Part shown: piece by piece, positions 54,098 through 62,484 of the stretch | Layout of the letters: the number at the start of each line of letters is the position of its first letter | Position numbering within the stretch: the stretch's first letter is position 1 | Notes under the pieces: generated by a model | The model's database searches: none | What the model saw: the letters and a program-made list of their open reading frames with translations, nothing else | Told to the model about the DNA's origin: nothing | Translations under genes and position numbers: made by a program | Source of the DNA: Chitinophaga varians | Lineage (GTDB): Bacteria > Bacteroidota > Bacteroidia > Chitinophagales > Chitinophagaceae | Direction of reading: 5' to 3' | NCBI RefSeq assembly: GCF_014529945.1 | Contig: NZ_JACVFB010000001.1 | Span: 1,302,001 to 1,366,000, forward strand | Length of the DNA: 64,000 nucleotides

Positions 54098-54116
54098 ACT
54101 CACTAAAAACCTGCAT

Positions 54117-54497
54117 ATGAATTTACCTAAAAGGGCAGAAGACGTACACGCTGCACTGGCAGCCGCTTTCAATACCGGCGATCTCAATACGGTATTTACG
54201 ATTTATGATTACAACGGTATCATGGTACCGGAGCCGGGTAAAGTGACCGCCGGCAAGGAACAGTTCGAGGAGGCGGTGAAAGCCATCCTGGCTGTCAAAG
54301 GCACCATGGAAATTAAAACGGTGTATTGCCTGCAGACAGGCGATCTGGCTGTAGGCCGCTCTGAATGGAACATCACCGAGGGAGAAGAGGTGAAAGTGAG
54401 CGCCAAAGGGATAGAGGTAATGCGGCAACAGGCAGATGGCACCTGGAAAATCGTGATAGACCATGCTTTTGGCGCGCTGGACACACTGAAAGCATAG
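54117..54497 (+). CDS. SnoaL/DUF4440-like protein
   Basis: The 126-residue protein (MNLPKRAEDVHAALAAAFNTGDLNTVF) shows the NTF2-like fold and the end DGTWKIVIDHAFGAL. Such small proteins bind or isomerise hydrophobic substrates. The start chosen is 87 bp inside a longer frame that overlaps the preceding gene. Confidence 0.82.
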   Translation: MNLPKRAEDVHAALAAAFNTGDLNTVFTIYDYNGIMVPEPGKVTAGKEQFEEAVKAILAVKGTMEIKTVYCLQTGDLAVGRSEWNITEGEEVKVSAKGIEVMRQQADGTWKIVIDHAFGALDTLKA

Positions 54498-54537
54498 TTC
54501 TCCCGGATTTCACTGGTTTTACAAACAACAGAATCCG

Positions 54538-54545
54538 TAAATTTG
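54538..54545 (+). promoter_or_regulatory. -7 box of the second AraC gene
   Basis: TAAATTTG is a perfect TAnnTTTG match, 23 bp before the ATG, with TTTT 17 bases upstream as a possible -33. Confidence 0.4.
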
Positions 54546-54568
54546 GTTGTTTTGAAACCAGTGAAACC

Positions 54569-55390
54569 ATGTTGTCCAACGACGCCGAATTTGTCCTGCT
54601 AAAAAATAATGAGTGCCTGAAAGCCGGTCAGCCGGTGAAGAACGACTATTACACCCTGATGCTGGGATTGCAGGGAGAGATGGACGTTACGGTGGGCTAC
54701 CACCGTTTTACGTTGGCGCCCGGCCATATGGCCATCATATCACCGAAGCAGATTTTTTCGGTGGAACGGATCACACCTGGTTTTGCTACGCAACAGCTAT
54801 TGTTTACCCAAAGCTTTTTATACAAGAGCCATATCAAAGAACAGGTCATCGATGACCTGCTGTACCTGCACCCGGAATATCCGCCGGTGTTTGAGCTGGA
54901 GGATAATGCGCTGCCCGGCGTGCACCGTAAGTTTAAGACACTCGCGGAAGAATATGATGGCAACCGCCCGTTTCATTTTGAAGTGATACGCCTCGTGCTC
55001 ACCGAGTTGCTGTACGACTACAACCGGGCTTGTGAATATTGCCTGTTGCGGTTCCGGAAAAATATGAACCGGCAGTATCAGCTCACATTTCAATTCAAGA
55101 AACTGGTGGAAGAGCAGTTCATCGAACTGCGTACCATCGCGGAGTATGCGGTGCTGCTGGGCGTCACCGCCAAACATCTCAGTGAAACGGTGAAAGAGGA
55201 AACGGGAAAGACCGCCCTCGAAGTGATCCATGAAAGATTATTGCTCGAAATGCAATACCAGCTGAAATATGCTTCTCTGTCCGTAAAAGAAGTGGCTGAC
55301 TATTTTAAATTTGACAATGCTTCCCACTTTACCCGCTTCTTCAAACTGAAAACCGGCCTTACCCCAAAAGAATACCGGCAGCTTCCGTAA
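54569..55390 (+). CDS. AraC-family transcription regulator
   Basis: The 273-residue protein has a cupin-like sensor (FVLLKNNECLKAGQPVKNDYYTLMLGLQGEMDVTVGYHRF) and an AraC DNA-binding domain (IAEYAVLLGVTAKHLSETVKEETGKTALEVIHERL, VKEVADYFKFDNASHFTRFFKLKTGLTPKEYRQLP). The start at MLSND was preferred as the long upstream extension overlaps the preceding gene in another frame. It is followed by an MFS pump which it may control. Confidence 0.86.
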   Translation: MLSNDAEFVLLKNNECLKAGQPVKNDYYTLMLGLQGEMDVTVGYHRFTLAPGHMAIISPKQIFSVERITPGFATQQLLFTQSFLYKSHIKEQVIDDLLYLHPEYPPVFELEDNALPGVHRKFKTLAEEYDGNRPFHFEVIRLVLTELLYDYNRACEYCLLRFRKNMNRQYQLTFQFKKLVEEQFIELRTIAEYAVLLGVTAKHLSETVKEETGKTALEVIHERLLLEMQYQLKYASLSVKEVADYFKFDNASHFTRFFKLKTGLTPKEYRQLP

Positions 55391-55474
55391 AATTGGTTGT
55401 TTTTTCCGCTGTTTGGAGATTGATGCCACCTGAAAAACGAGCGACTTTTGTAACTACATCTGAATATAAACAGT

Positions 55475-56926
55475 ATGGATACAAAAGCTCAAACAGCAAC
55501 CAATGCCGGTTGGACCGATTTGTTTGCGGGGAATAATAAATACAAAGCCAGCGCGCTGGCGTTAGGTGTTTTACTGCATGTGACCAACATTTACATAGTG
55601 GCCACCATTATGCCGTCTATTGTCCGGGAGATAGGTGGGCTTGCCTACTATGCCTGGAATACGACCATATTCGTGGTGGCTTCTATTATTGGTTCGGTGG
55701 TGTCCGCCCGCTTATTATCGGTCAGCGGCCCCCGAAAGGCTTATCGCTGGGCCATTTTGCTTTTCGCAACAGGCGCAGTTATCTCCATGGCAGCGCCCAC
55801 GATGTACGTGTTGCTGTTGGCAAGAGCGGTACAGGGACTGGGTGGCGGACTGTTGTTTGCGCTTTCCTATGGCATGATCCGGATCATCTTTGAATCGCGG
55901 TTATGGGCCAGGGCCATGGCGCTGATATCAGGCATGTGGGGCGTGGGCGCTTTTGTAGGGCCCTTTGTGGGCGGTATCTTTGCCGAATATGGTAATTGGC
56001 GTACAGCCTTTGCCGTTATCCTGGTCATTGGTGTATTGTTGCTGGTGTTCACCGAATTTATTTTGCCCACCCAACATACGGCAGGCGCTAGGACACCGGT
56101 CCCGGTCGGCAAGCTGTTATTACTGTTGTTATCCGCCCTGGCGGTTTCTATCGGCAGCGTGATGGAAAGTCTGATGTATAATCTGGCAGGCTTGCTGGTA
56201 GCGTTGTTATTGATTGCCTTATTGGTGAGATCAGAGCGGGGTAGCCAGGTAAGACTGCTACCTACCGGCGCCTATCGGCTGTCTTCTCCGTTGGGCATGG
56301 TATACCTGATCATTGTGTTGCTGGCGCTGGTAGCGGCGGTGGAGATATTTATCCCTTACTTCGAACAAACCATACATGGCTTTACGGCGCTGGAAGCCGG
56401 TTATCTGACCGTATTGGTGGCATTTGGCTGGACGGTCGGGTCCATGTCTCTCTCCGGCGCCAAAGCCTCCGCCCTGATGACGCTGGCGCTTATCGGTGCG
56501 CTGCTCATGATCGTTGGATTAGCAGGTATGGTATGGCTATCAGGGGCACCATACAACATCTACGTATTGGTGGGTCTTTGCATCGCCTTACTGTTGATCG
56601 GTGTTGGTATCGGATTGCCATGGCCTCACCTGGTGGTACGGGTGTTCTCACTGGCACCACCCAACGAAATAGAGCTGACTGCTGCTTCCATCACCACCGT
56701 ACAACTGATGGCGATGACATTCGGTGCGGCGCTGTCCGGCCTCATTGCCAATGCCGGCGGCATGACGCATCCGGGCGGTGTGGCCGGCGCCATGAATGCG
56801 GTGACCTGGCTCTATGGCTGCTTCATTATCCCGCCCGCTTTGGCCGTGGTGATGCTGCTGACGAAAGGAATGCTGAAAAAGACAGTGGTAGTTCAACACG
56901 AAACAGCAGATGCGGCAGTAGCCTAA
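55475..56926 (+). CDS. MFS transporter, drug:H+ antiporter type
   Basis: The 483-residue polytopic protein has about 14 hydrophobic segments, with MPSIVREIGGLAYYAWNTTIFVVASIIGSVVSARLLS and ARAVQGLGGGLLFALSYGMIR, a pattern of the 14-helix DHA2 family of exporters. Its likely task is to expel a drug-like or signalling molecule. An AraC regulator lies 84 bp upstream. A membrane protein follows 36 bp downstream. Confidence 0.88.
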   Translation: MDTKAQTATNAGWTDLFAGNNKYKASALALGVLLHVTNIYIVATIMPSIVREIGGLAYYAWNTTIFVVASIIGSVVSARLLSVSGPRKAYRWAILLFATGAVISMAAPTMYVLLLARAVQGLGGGLLFALSYGMIRIIFESRLWARAMALISGMWGVGAFVGPFVGGIFAEYGNWRTAFAVILVIGVLLLVFTEFILPTQHTAGARTPVPVGKLLLLLLSALAVSIGSVMESLMYNLAGLLVALLLIALLVRSERGSQVRLLPTGAYRLSSPLGMVYLIIVLLALVAAVEIFIPYFEQTIHGFTALEAGYLTVLVAFGWTVGSMSLSGAKASALMTLALIGALLMIVGLAGMVWLSGAPYNIYVLVGLCIALLLIGVGIGLPWPHLVVRVFSLAPPNEIELTAASITTVQLMAMTFGAALSGLIANAGGMTHPGGVAGAMNAVTWLYGCFIIPPALAVVMLLTKGMLKKTVVVQHETADAAVA

Positions 56927-56962
56927 AAACAGTATCTTGGCGGAGTTATCTATTCCGTACTT

Positions 56963-57340
56963 ATGTTTATTAAACGTTATCTCTGCTGGCTCGCATTGGC
57001 TATATTGGTGCTACAGTTGGGCTATGCTGCCTACATTACGCAAACAACAAACATTGTCCTGTCTATAAAGCACGGTTTTGGTTTGGGGATGGCAGTCGCC
57101 GCGCTGGCGGCAGCCTTCCTGAAACCTCGATTAGGCAAAGTATTGACATTGGTTACCTTGTTGTTAGGCGTCTTTGATGTCATCAGATTCACACCGGAAA
57201 CCCAGACATTTTTTTTGAGAATAGGCATCTTTAGTGTGCTGATACAGGTGTTTTCATTGGGTGTGCTGCTGGTGTTTGTGGCTACCAATATGAAATCAGT
57301 CAGCCGAAGGCTGGAAGCCATGCGCAGTGAAGAACCATAA
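56963..57340 (+). CDS. Small four-helix membrane protein
   Basis: This 125-residue protein (MFIKRYLCWLALAILVLQLGYAAY) has four hydrophobic segments and a short basic tail (SVSRRLEAMRSEEP). No family was recognised. It may be co-transcribed with the upstream MFS gene. Confidence 0.7.
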   Translation: MFIKRYLCWLALAILVLQLGYAAYITQTTNIVLSIKHGFGLGMAVAALAAAFLKPRLGKVLTLVTLLLGVFDVIRFTPETQTFFLRIGIFSVLIQVFSLGVLLVFVATNMKSVSRRLEAMRSEEP

Positions 57341-57399
57341 CATCCGCCATACTTCATCAACTAAATCGTACCTTGCTGTTCCTGATTTAAAAGAGTAGC

Positions 57400-58029
57400 A
57401 TGGAAAATTATTTTGAAAGCCCTTTTCGTGGCAAGTTATTATCGGAACAGGTTACCAATCCTAATATTATCGTAGGCGCCTATAGTTATTATTCGGGTTA
57501 TTATCATGGTCATTCTTTTGATGATTGTGCGAAGTATCTGATGCCTGACAGAACGGACGTCGATAAATTGATCATCGGGAGTTACTGTTCTATCGGCAGC
57601 GGCGCAGCGTTTATTATGGCCGGTAACCAGGGCCATCGCCATGACTGGGTGTCCAGCTTCCCGTTCTTTTATATGCCGGAGGTGGCGGCCTTTGAGGGTA
57701 GTATCGATGGTTTCAGACCTGCGGGAGATACGGTAATAGGCCATGATGTGTGGATTGGCACAGAGGCGATGATCATGCCGGGCGTGAAAATAGGCCACGG
57801 CGCCATTATCGGCAGCAGGGCGCTGATCACCAAAGACGTAGCGCCTTACAGCGTCATGGGGGGCAACCCGGGCAGGGAAATCCGGAAACGTTTTGCAGAA
57901 GAAGACATCGCACGGTTGCTGGAAATGGAGTGGTGGAACTGGCCCGACGATAAGCTGAAAGCCGCAATGCCGTTGCTTTGCAGCGGCGATATCAAAGCAT
58001 TGTATGATTTCTATAAAGCGCAGTCATGA
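57400..58029 (+). CDS. catB: CatB-like xenobiotic O-acetyltransferase
   Basis: The 209-residue left-handed beta-helix acyltransferase has hexapeptide repeats ([71 protein letters not shown]). The catalytic His in NQGHRHDW and the overall layout fit type B chloramphenicol acetyltransferases (Vat/CatB). It could acetylate chloramphenicol, streptogramins or an unknown hydroxyl substrate. It overlaps the DinB gene by 4 bp. Confidence 0.88.
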   Translation: MENYFESPFRGKLLSEQVTNPNIIVGAYSYYSGYYHGHSFDDCAKYLMPDRTDVDKLIIGSYCSIGSGAAFIMAGNQGHRHDWVSSFPFFYMPEVAAFEGSIDGFRPAGDTVIGHDVWIGTEAMIMPGVKIGHGAIIGSRALITKDVAPYSVMGGNPGREIRKRFAEEDIARLLEMEWWNWPDDKLKAAMPLLCSGDIKALYDFYKAQS

Positions 58030-58538
58030 AAAGGACAGCATGGTTTGACCGGTCATTTCCGGTCATCACAGACAACGGCGTGATGCCGGACATCATTGAG
58101 CGCCTCGCCGGCACGCCGGCCCGGTTGGAAGAACTGACACGCGGCATAGCGGAGGCGGTGCTGGCCCACAAAGCCGGCGAACAATGGTCTGTCAAGGAGG
58201 AAGCCGGGCACCTATCGGATATGGAGCCGCTATGGTCCGGCCGGTTCGATGATTTTATCAATGGGCTGCCGGAGCTACGCGTGGCGGACCTGACGAATCA
58301 ACGTACCCATCAGGCCAATCACAACGCGACCGCGCTCCCGGAACTGCTGCTGCGTTTCCGGGAACTGCGGGCATCGTTGGTGAAAAAGTTGCTGGCGCTG
58401 AAGGAAGCGCAGCTGGATAATACCGCGCTGCACCCGCGTTTGAAGACGCCGATGCGCATCATTGACCTGGCTTACTTTGTGGCCGAACATGATGATCATC
58501 ACCTTGCCGGTATCCGGGAGAAGGCGTCAGCCCAATAA
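58026..58538 (+). CDS. DinB-family protein
   Basis: The 170-residue four-helix bundle protein has [20 protein letters not shown] and [17 protein letters not shown], whose three His ligands form the DinB metal site. Members include bacillithiol- or mycothiol-dependent enzymes. Its start lies inside the CatB stop (ATGA), so the two are coupled, consistent with a detoxification pair. Its 3' end overlaps the convergent GNAT gene by 12 bp. Confidence 0.87.
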   Translation: MKRTAWFDRSFPVITDNGVMPDIIERLAGTPARLEELTRGIAEAVLAHKAGEQWSVKEEAGHLSDMEPLWSGRFDDFINGLPELRVADLTNQRTHQANHNATALPELLLRFRELRASLVKKLLALKEAQLDNTALHPRLKTPMRIIDLAYFVAEHDDHHLAGIREKASAQ

Positions 58539-59021
58539 TTGCGCCACGGTAGCATCGGTAAAGGTGAGCTTCAGTTCCATCTCATCATCATACCAGTCGC
58601 CGGTAGGTGTAAATCCGAGCTGCTGATAAAAGGGCAGGGGACTGGCTTCGCCTTCGCCACAGCTGGTATACAGCTCGTAAACTTTACGGGCGGCGAGGTT
58701 GCGCAGTACCAGCCCGATGGCTTTTCTGCCATATCCTTTTCCCTGATGCGGACCGGCGATCATAAACCGCCACAGGAACATGTTCGGAAAATCGATGCCG
58801 TCGCTCCAGTCGGCGCCGGTATGCAACATGATAAAACCCACAGGCTCTTCACCTGCATAGATGGCCCTGAACCAGGCATCTTCGGAATAATGGGCTATGG
58901 CAATGGATTCGCCGTTGTCGGCTACCTTATTGCGTTGCGCGGGACTAAGGGTTTTGCTTAGATCGCAGATGTCTTCTACGTTGTTTACAGTAATACGGCG
59001 GAGGGTTACTTCCAGTTGCAT
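58527..59021 (-). CDS. GNAT-family N-acetyltransferase
   Basis: This 164-residue protein shows the GNAT acetyl-CoA loop in FLWRFMIAGPHQGKGYGRKAIGLVLRNLA (H-Q-G-K-G-Y-G) and the late strand YTSCGEGEASPLPFYQQLGFTPTG, as in spermidine/polyamine-type acetyltransferases. Its 3' end overlaps the DinB gene. Substrate unknown. Confidence 0.88.
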   Translation of the reverse strand: MQLEVTLRRITVNNVEDICDLSKTLSPAQRNKVADNGESIAIAHYSEDAWFRAIYAGEEPVGFIMLHTGADWSDGIDFPNMFLWRFMIAGPHQGKGYGRKAIGLVLRNLAARKVYELYTSCGEGEASPLPFYQQLGFTPTGDWYDDEMELKLTFTDATVAQLLG

Positions 59022-59104
59022 GGTTTTCTTTTCGTTAAAATGCTACGCCGCGAATATAGGGAAGATAGGGCAGAGCCGACCGGAAAGGCCAGCTCTGGAT
59101 AATT

Positions 59105-59794
59105 TCAGATGGCGCCCGCAGCCTTACTGATGAAGCCCGCTATCTCTACCGGCCGGGTGGCCAGCGAAGCGTGACTGGCATCGAGGGTGATGGTTTCTGC
59201 CTTCATGCGGTCTGCCATAAACCGCTGGGCATCGGGTGGTATCATCCGGTCTTCGGAAGATACCTGGTACCATACCGGGAAATGTTTCCATCCGGTACTG
59301 GTAGGCTTGTCTTCAAAACAACGCCCCGCGATAGGCCGTTGCGTGGAAGCCATCACCAGGGCTTCTTCGGCGGTGGCGTCCTGACAAAAACTTTCCCTGA
59401 ACTTGTCTCTTTTAATCCACAGAAAACCATACTCGTCCGGATAGATGTTAGCGCCGCCGGGCGCCGGTTGCCCTTTCTGTAATAAGGCAGCGAGGTTCTC
59501 TGTTTCATCCGGCGCAAAAGCGGCAATATACACCAGGCCTGCGGTTCCCGGTATCTTACCTGCAGCCTCGGTGATAATAGCGCCACCATAGGAATGACCC
59601 GCCAGCAACGATTTACCTTCCAGCTGACTGACGGTGCGACGTACCGTTTCTGCGTCATCTGCCAATGATGTCAGCGGGCACTGGACAGCTACCACATTGT
59701 GGCCTTCGGCCGCCAGTAAAGGAATTACTTTGTTCCAATGCATACCTTCGCCCCAGGCGCCATGCACGAGGACGATGTTCACTTTGTTAGCCAT
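59105..59794 (-). CDS. Alpha/beta hydrolase
   Basis: The 229-residue protein has the alpha/beta hydrolase landmarks: HGAWGEGMHW oxyanion loop, nucleophile Ser68 in LLAGHSYGGAI, and His in DASHASLATRPVEIA near the C-terminus. The short form resembles esterases of the EstC or salicylate-esterase group. No signal peptide. Substrate unknown. Confidence 0.9.
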   Translation of the reverse strand: MANKVNIVLVHGAWGEGMHWNKVIPLLAAEGHNVVAVQCPLTSLADDAETVRRTVSQLEGKSLLAGHSYGGAIITEAAGKIPGTAGLVYIAAFAPDETENLAALLQKGQPAPGGANIYPDEYGFLWIKRDKFRESFCQDATAEEALVMASTQRPIAGRCFEDKPTSTGWKHFPVWYQVSSEDRMIPPDAQRFMADRMKAETITLDASHASLATRPVEIAGFISKAAGAI

Positions 59795-59945
59795 CTGTTT
59801 ATTTTTTTAGGGTAATGAAAGATGATGGGAAAACGGGATTGATCACATGACTTCCTAATGCCAGTCGGGGGGAATTACCTGTACAATTTACGTCAATCCC
59901 TCTAAATAACGTATCTTGACCCCCTGATAATAAAAAAGAAGTAAC

Positions 59946-60620
59946 ATGTCTGATTCAACAGCCCTGTCCGCGAAGGACCTTATCGCACAATACGGCGGTA
60001 TTGCACTGGATAAACAGAATGATCTGTCCGCCGTTATCGGTGATAACAACTGGACTGCTGACCTCAACGAAGGAGTGATTAGCTTCGGTGATCAGCTCAC
60101 ATTCCCTATCCAGATTATGGGCACTTTCTCCCATTCGTCTGAAACCTTCCTCTGGGGTTGGGCCAATACCCAGTCCAATCTCCCTGAAAATCTTTTACAA
60201 CAGGCAGCTCAACTGAAAGCCTATGGTGAACAGCATCAGCTGCCCTTGTTTACCAACAGCCAGTTCGAGGCTTCTTTGAACGAAGTCCATTATATTGGAC
60301 TGATCGCTTCCGGTATGTTTGGCTCCAGCGCATATTACGTGGCCGATTATGGTAGCGGCGCATTACTGGTAACCATCAAAAGTGACGTGGTCGATCAGGT
60401 ACGCACCGCCAGCCCGCAACGGGTACTGACTGTTTTCCCGCAACTGATCTCTTTGTTTGAAATGGACCATCAGCAGGCGCTGGCCAGCTACCTCAAAGCC
60501 AAAGCATTTGAGGTGAGCATGAAAGACAGGGAATTGTCCGCCACCTACAACGGTAGTACCATCGTGGCCACGTTCGATGAGCTTCACCGGCTCGCCAGCC
60601 TTAACGGTCAACTCTCCTGA
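59946..60620 (+). CDS. DUF6882-like protein
   Basis: The 224-residue protein (MSDSTALSAKDLIAQYGGIALDKQNDLSAVIGDNNWTADL) has an alternating beta sheet and helix composition and the blocks GDQLTFPIQIMGTFS and TFLWGWANTQSNLP seen in DUF6882 proteins. No catalytic motif is seen. It is a monocistronic gene ended by a strong terminator. Confidence 0.78.
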   Translation: MSDSTALSAKDLIAQYGGIALDKQNDLSAVIGDNNWTADLNEGVISFGDQLTFPIQIMGTFSHSSETFLWGWANTQSNLPENLLQQAAQLKAYGEQHQLPLFTNSQFEASLNEVHYIGLIASGMFGSSAYYVADYGSGALLVTIKSDVVDQVRTASPQRVLTVFPQLISLFEMDHQQALASYLKAKAFEVSMKDRELSATYNGSTIVATFDELHRLASLNGQLS

Positions 60621-60628
60621 AAATACAG

Positions 60629-60656
60629 GTCCGGGAAAATTCCCGGACTTTTTTTT
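60629..60656 (+). terminator. Intrinsic terminator of the DUF6882-like gene
   Basis: Stem GTCCGGGAA with complement TTCCCGGAC around a two-base loop is followed directly by eight T residues. Confidence 0.92.
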
Positions 60657-60747
60657 GCCTTGACATAAGGGTATTGTTCCATCATCGTGTATTAGTAGCA
60701 GTTAGTAAAAAAATTGGCCCTGCGCAGGCTGGTATCACGAATATTTT

Positions 60748-60900
60748 ATGATGATGGAACGTGCTTTTTATTATGCCATACTATGCTGGAAGGCTGCTGT
60801 CAGGCTCCTGTTCTTACCATGGTACCTGTTAGCGGTAACCGTGAAATTTTTAGGGAGATGTCTGCCGTTTGTCAACAGGAATAGTGCTGGAAGAAAGTGA
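60748..60900 (+). CDS. Probable small membrane protein (50 aa)
   Basis: A short frame starting at three successive ATGs encodes MMMERAFYYAILCWKAAVRL followed by a hydrophobic helix (LFLPWYLLAVTVKFLG) and a basic tail (RCLPFVNRNSAGRK). The topology is that of a small membrane protein, and it ends 24 bp before the flavoprotein start, so it may be the first gene of that operon. Supported by composition and placement only. Confidence 0.45.
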   Translation: MMMERAFYYAILCWKAAVRLLFLPWYLLAVTVKFLGRCLPFVNRNSAGRK

Positions 60901-60924
60901 TGATTCCGCTTAGCTATTTCAGCC

Positions 60925-62484
60925 ATGACAAACAAAAAAACAGCGATTATTATAGGCGCAGGCCCTGCGGGACTGACAGCTGCCTACGAACTGCTTACCC
61001 GTACAGACATTCAACCTATCATCCTGGAAGCATCCGGGGATATCGGTGGTATCTCCAAAACTGTGCGTTATAAAGGCAACCGCATAGACATCGGTGGTCA
61101 CCGGTTCTTCTCCAAATCAGATCGTGTAATGGACTGGTGGCTGCAAATCATGCCTATCGGCGCTCCGTCCGAACAGGTACGCATCCGCTACCAGCGGCAG
61201 GAACGCACGCTCATGGTGGCGGCTAAACAGCCTACGCAACAAAACCCTGATCTGGTGATGCTCATCCGCGACCGCTTGTCCCGCATTTATTACCAGCGGA
61301 AACTGTTTCTGTATCCGCTCACCATGTCGATGAGCACCATCTCAAAGTTAGGACTGTTCCGGCTTTGCAGGATCATGGTTTCGTATGGGTATACCCGTGT
61401 CTTCTACCGGAAACAGGAAAAAACACTGGAAGATTTTTTTATCAAACGTTTCGGGAAAGTACTGTACAAAACTTTCTTCAAAGACTATACGGAGAAAGTA
61501 TGGGGAAAGCCCTGTAATGAAATAGACGCCGCATGGGGCCACCAGCGGATCAAAAAACTTTCCGTGTCTAAAACCATCAAACATGCGCTGCAGAAAATGA
61601 CAGCTTCCAAAAAGCCGGCAGACATCCACCAAAAGGAAACAGAAACCAGTCTGATAGAACGTTTCCTGTATCCAAAATACGGACCGGGACAACTGTGGGA
61701 AGAAGTCGCGGAACGTATCAGGGCCATGGGCGGAGAAATACACATGCATCAGGAGGTGAAAGGCATTCAAATGAAAGATAGTCGCGTTACAGGCGTGGAA
61801 ACAACCGCGCAACATTTTCAGGGCGATTACTTCTTCTCCACCATGCCGGTAAAAGATCTGGTGGCAGCCATGGACGGCCCGGTGCCGCAACGGGTGCGGG
61901 ACATAGCCGCAGGACTGGAATACCGCGACTTTGTGACGGTAGGCTTGCTGCTGGATAAACTGGTGGTAGAGCAGGAACATGGCCTCATTAAAGACAACTG
62001 GATCTACATACAGGAAAATGATGTGAAAGTAGGTCGCCTGCAGATCTTTAATAACTGGAGCCCCTTCATGGTGAGTGACCCGGACCGCGTATGGATAGGA
62101 TTGGAATACTTCTGCAATGAAGGCGATGAACTATGGAACATGGAAGATCAGCAGTTTATTAACTTTGGCATCGATGAACTGCAAAAAATCGGTATCATCC
62201 GGCGGGAACATGTGAGAGACAGCACCATCGTGCGCATGAAGAAAACGTATCCCGCTTATTTCGGTACCTATCAGCAGTTCGATGAATTACGGGAGTATAC
62301 AGATACCATCAGTAACCTGTTTCTCGTGGGCCGCAATGGCATGCATAAATACAACAATGCAGACCACTCTATGCTCACAGCCATGACGGCGGTGGATAAT
62401 ATCATGCAGGGCGTCACCAGCCGCGACAACATTTGGGACATCAATACAGAACAGGAATATCACGAAGAAAAACAGGCAGTATGA
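60925..62484 (+). CDS. UDP-galactopyranose-mutase-like FAD oxidoreductase
   Basis: The 519-residue flavoprotein has the Rossmann motif [17 protein letters not shown], then [33 protein letters not shown] as in UDP-galactopyranose mutase-like and protoporphyrinogen-oxidase-like enzymes. The segment [31 protein letters not shown] is a hallmark of this group. It probably converts a nucleotide sugar or acts in polysaccharide synthesis. A membrane glycosyltransferase-like gene follows with an ATGA overlap. Confidence 0.88.
   Translation: MTNKKTAIIIGAGPAGLTAAYELLTRTDIQPIILEASGDIGGISKTVRYKGNRIDIGGHRFFSKSDRVMDWWLQIMPIGAPSEQVRIRYQRQERTLMVAAKQPTQQNPDLVMLIRDRLSRIYYQRKLFLYPLTMSMSTISKLGLFRLCRIMVSYGYTRVFYRKQEKTLEDFFIKRFGKVLYKTFFKDYTEKVWGKPCNEIDAAWGHQRIKKLSVSKTIKHALQKMTASKKPADIHQKETETSLIERFLYPKYGPGQLWEEVAERIRAMGGEIHMHQEVKGIQMKDSRVTGVETTAQHFQGDYFFSTMPVKDLVAAMDGPVPQRVRDIAAGLEYRDFVTVGLLLDKLVVEQEHGLIKDNWIYIQENDVKVGRLQIFNNWSPFMVSDPDRVWIGLEYFCNEGDELWNMEDQQFINFGIDELQKIGIIRREHVRDSTIVRMKKTYPAYFGTYQQFDELREYTDTISNLFLVGRNGMHKYNNADHSMLTAMTAVDNIMQGVTSRDNIWDINTEQEYHEEKQAV

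Noticed and set aside
57400..58029. Dedicated antibiotic-resistance island around the CatB-like gene
   Set aside because: No mobile element, integrase or biased composition is visible; homologs are common chromosomal genes.
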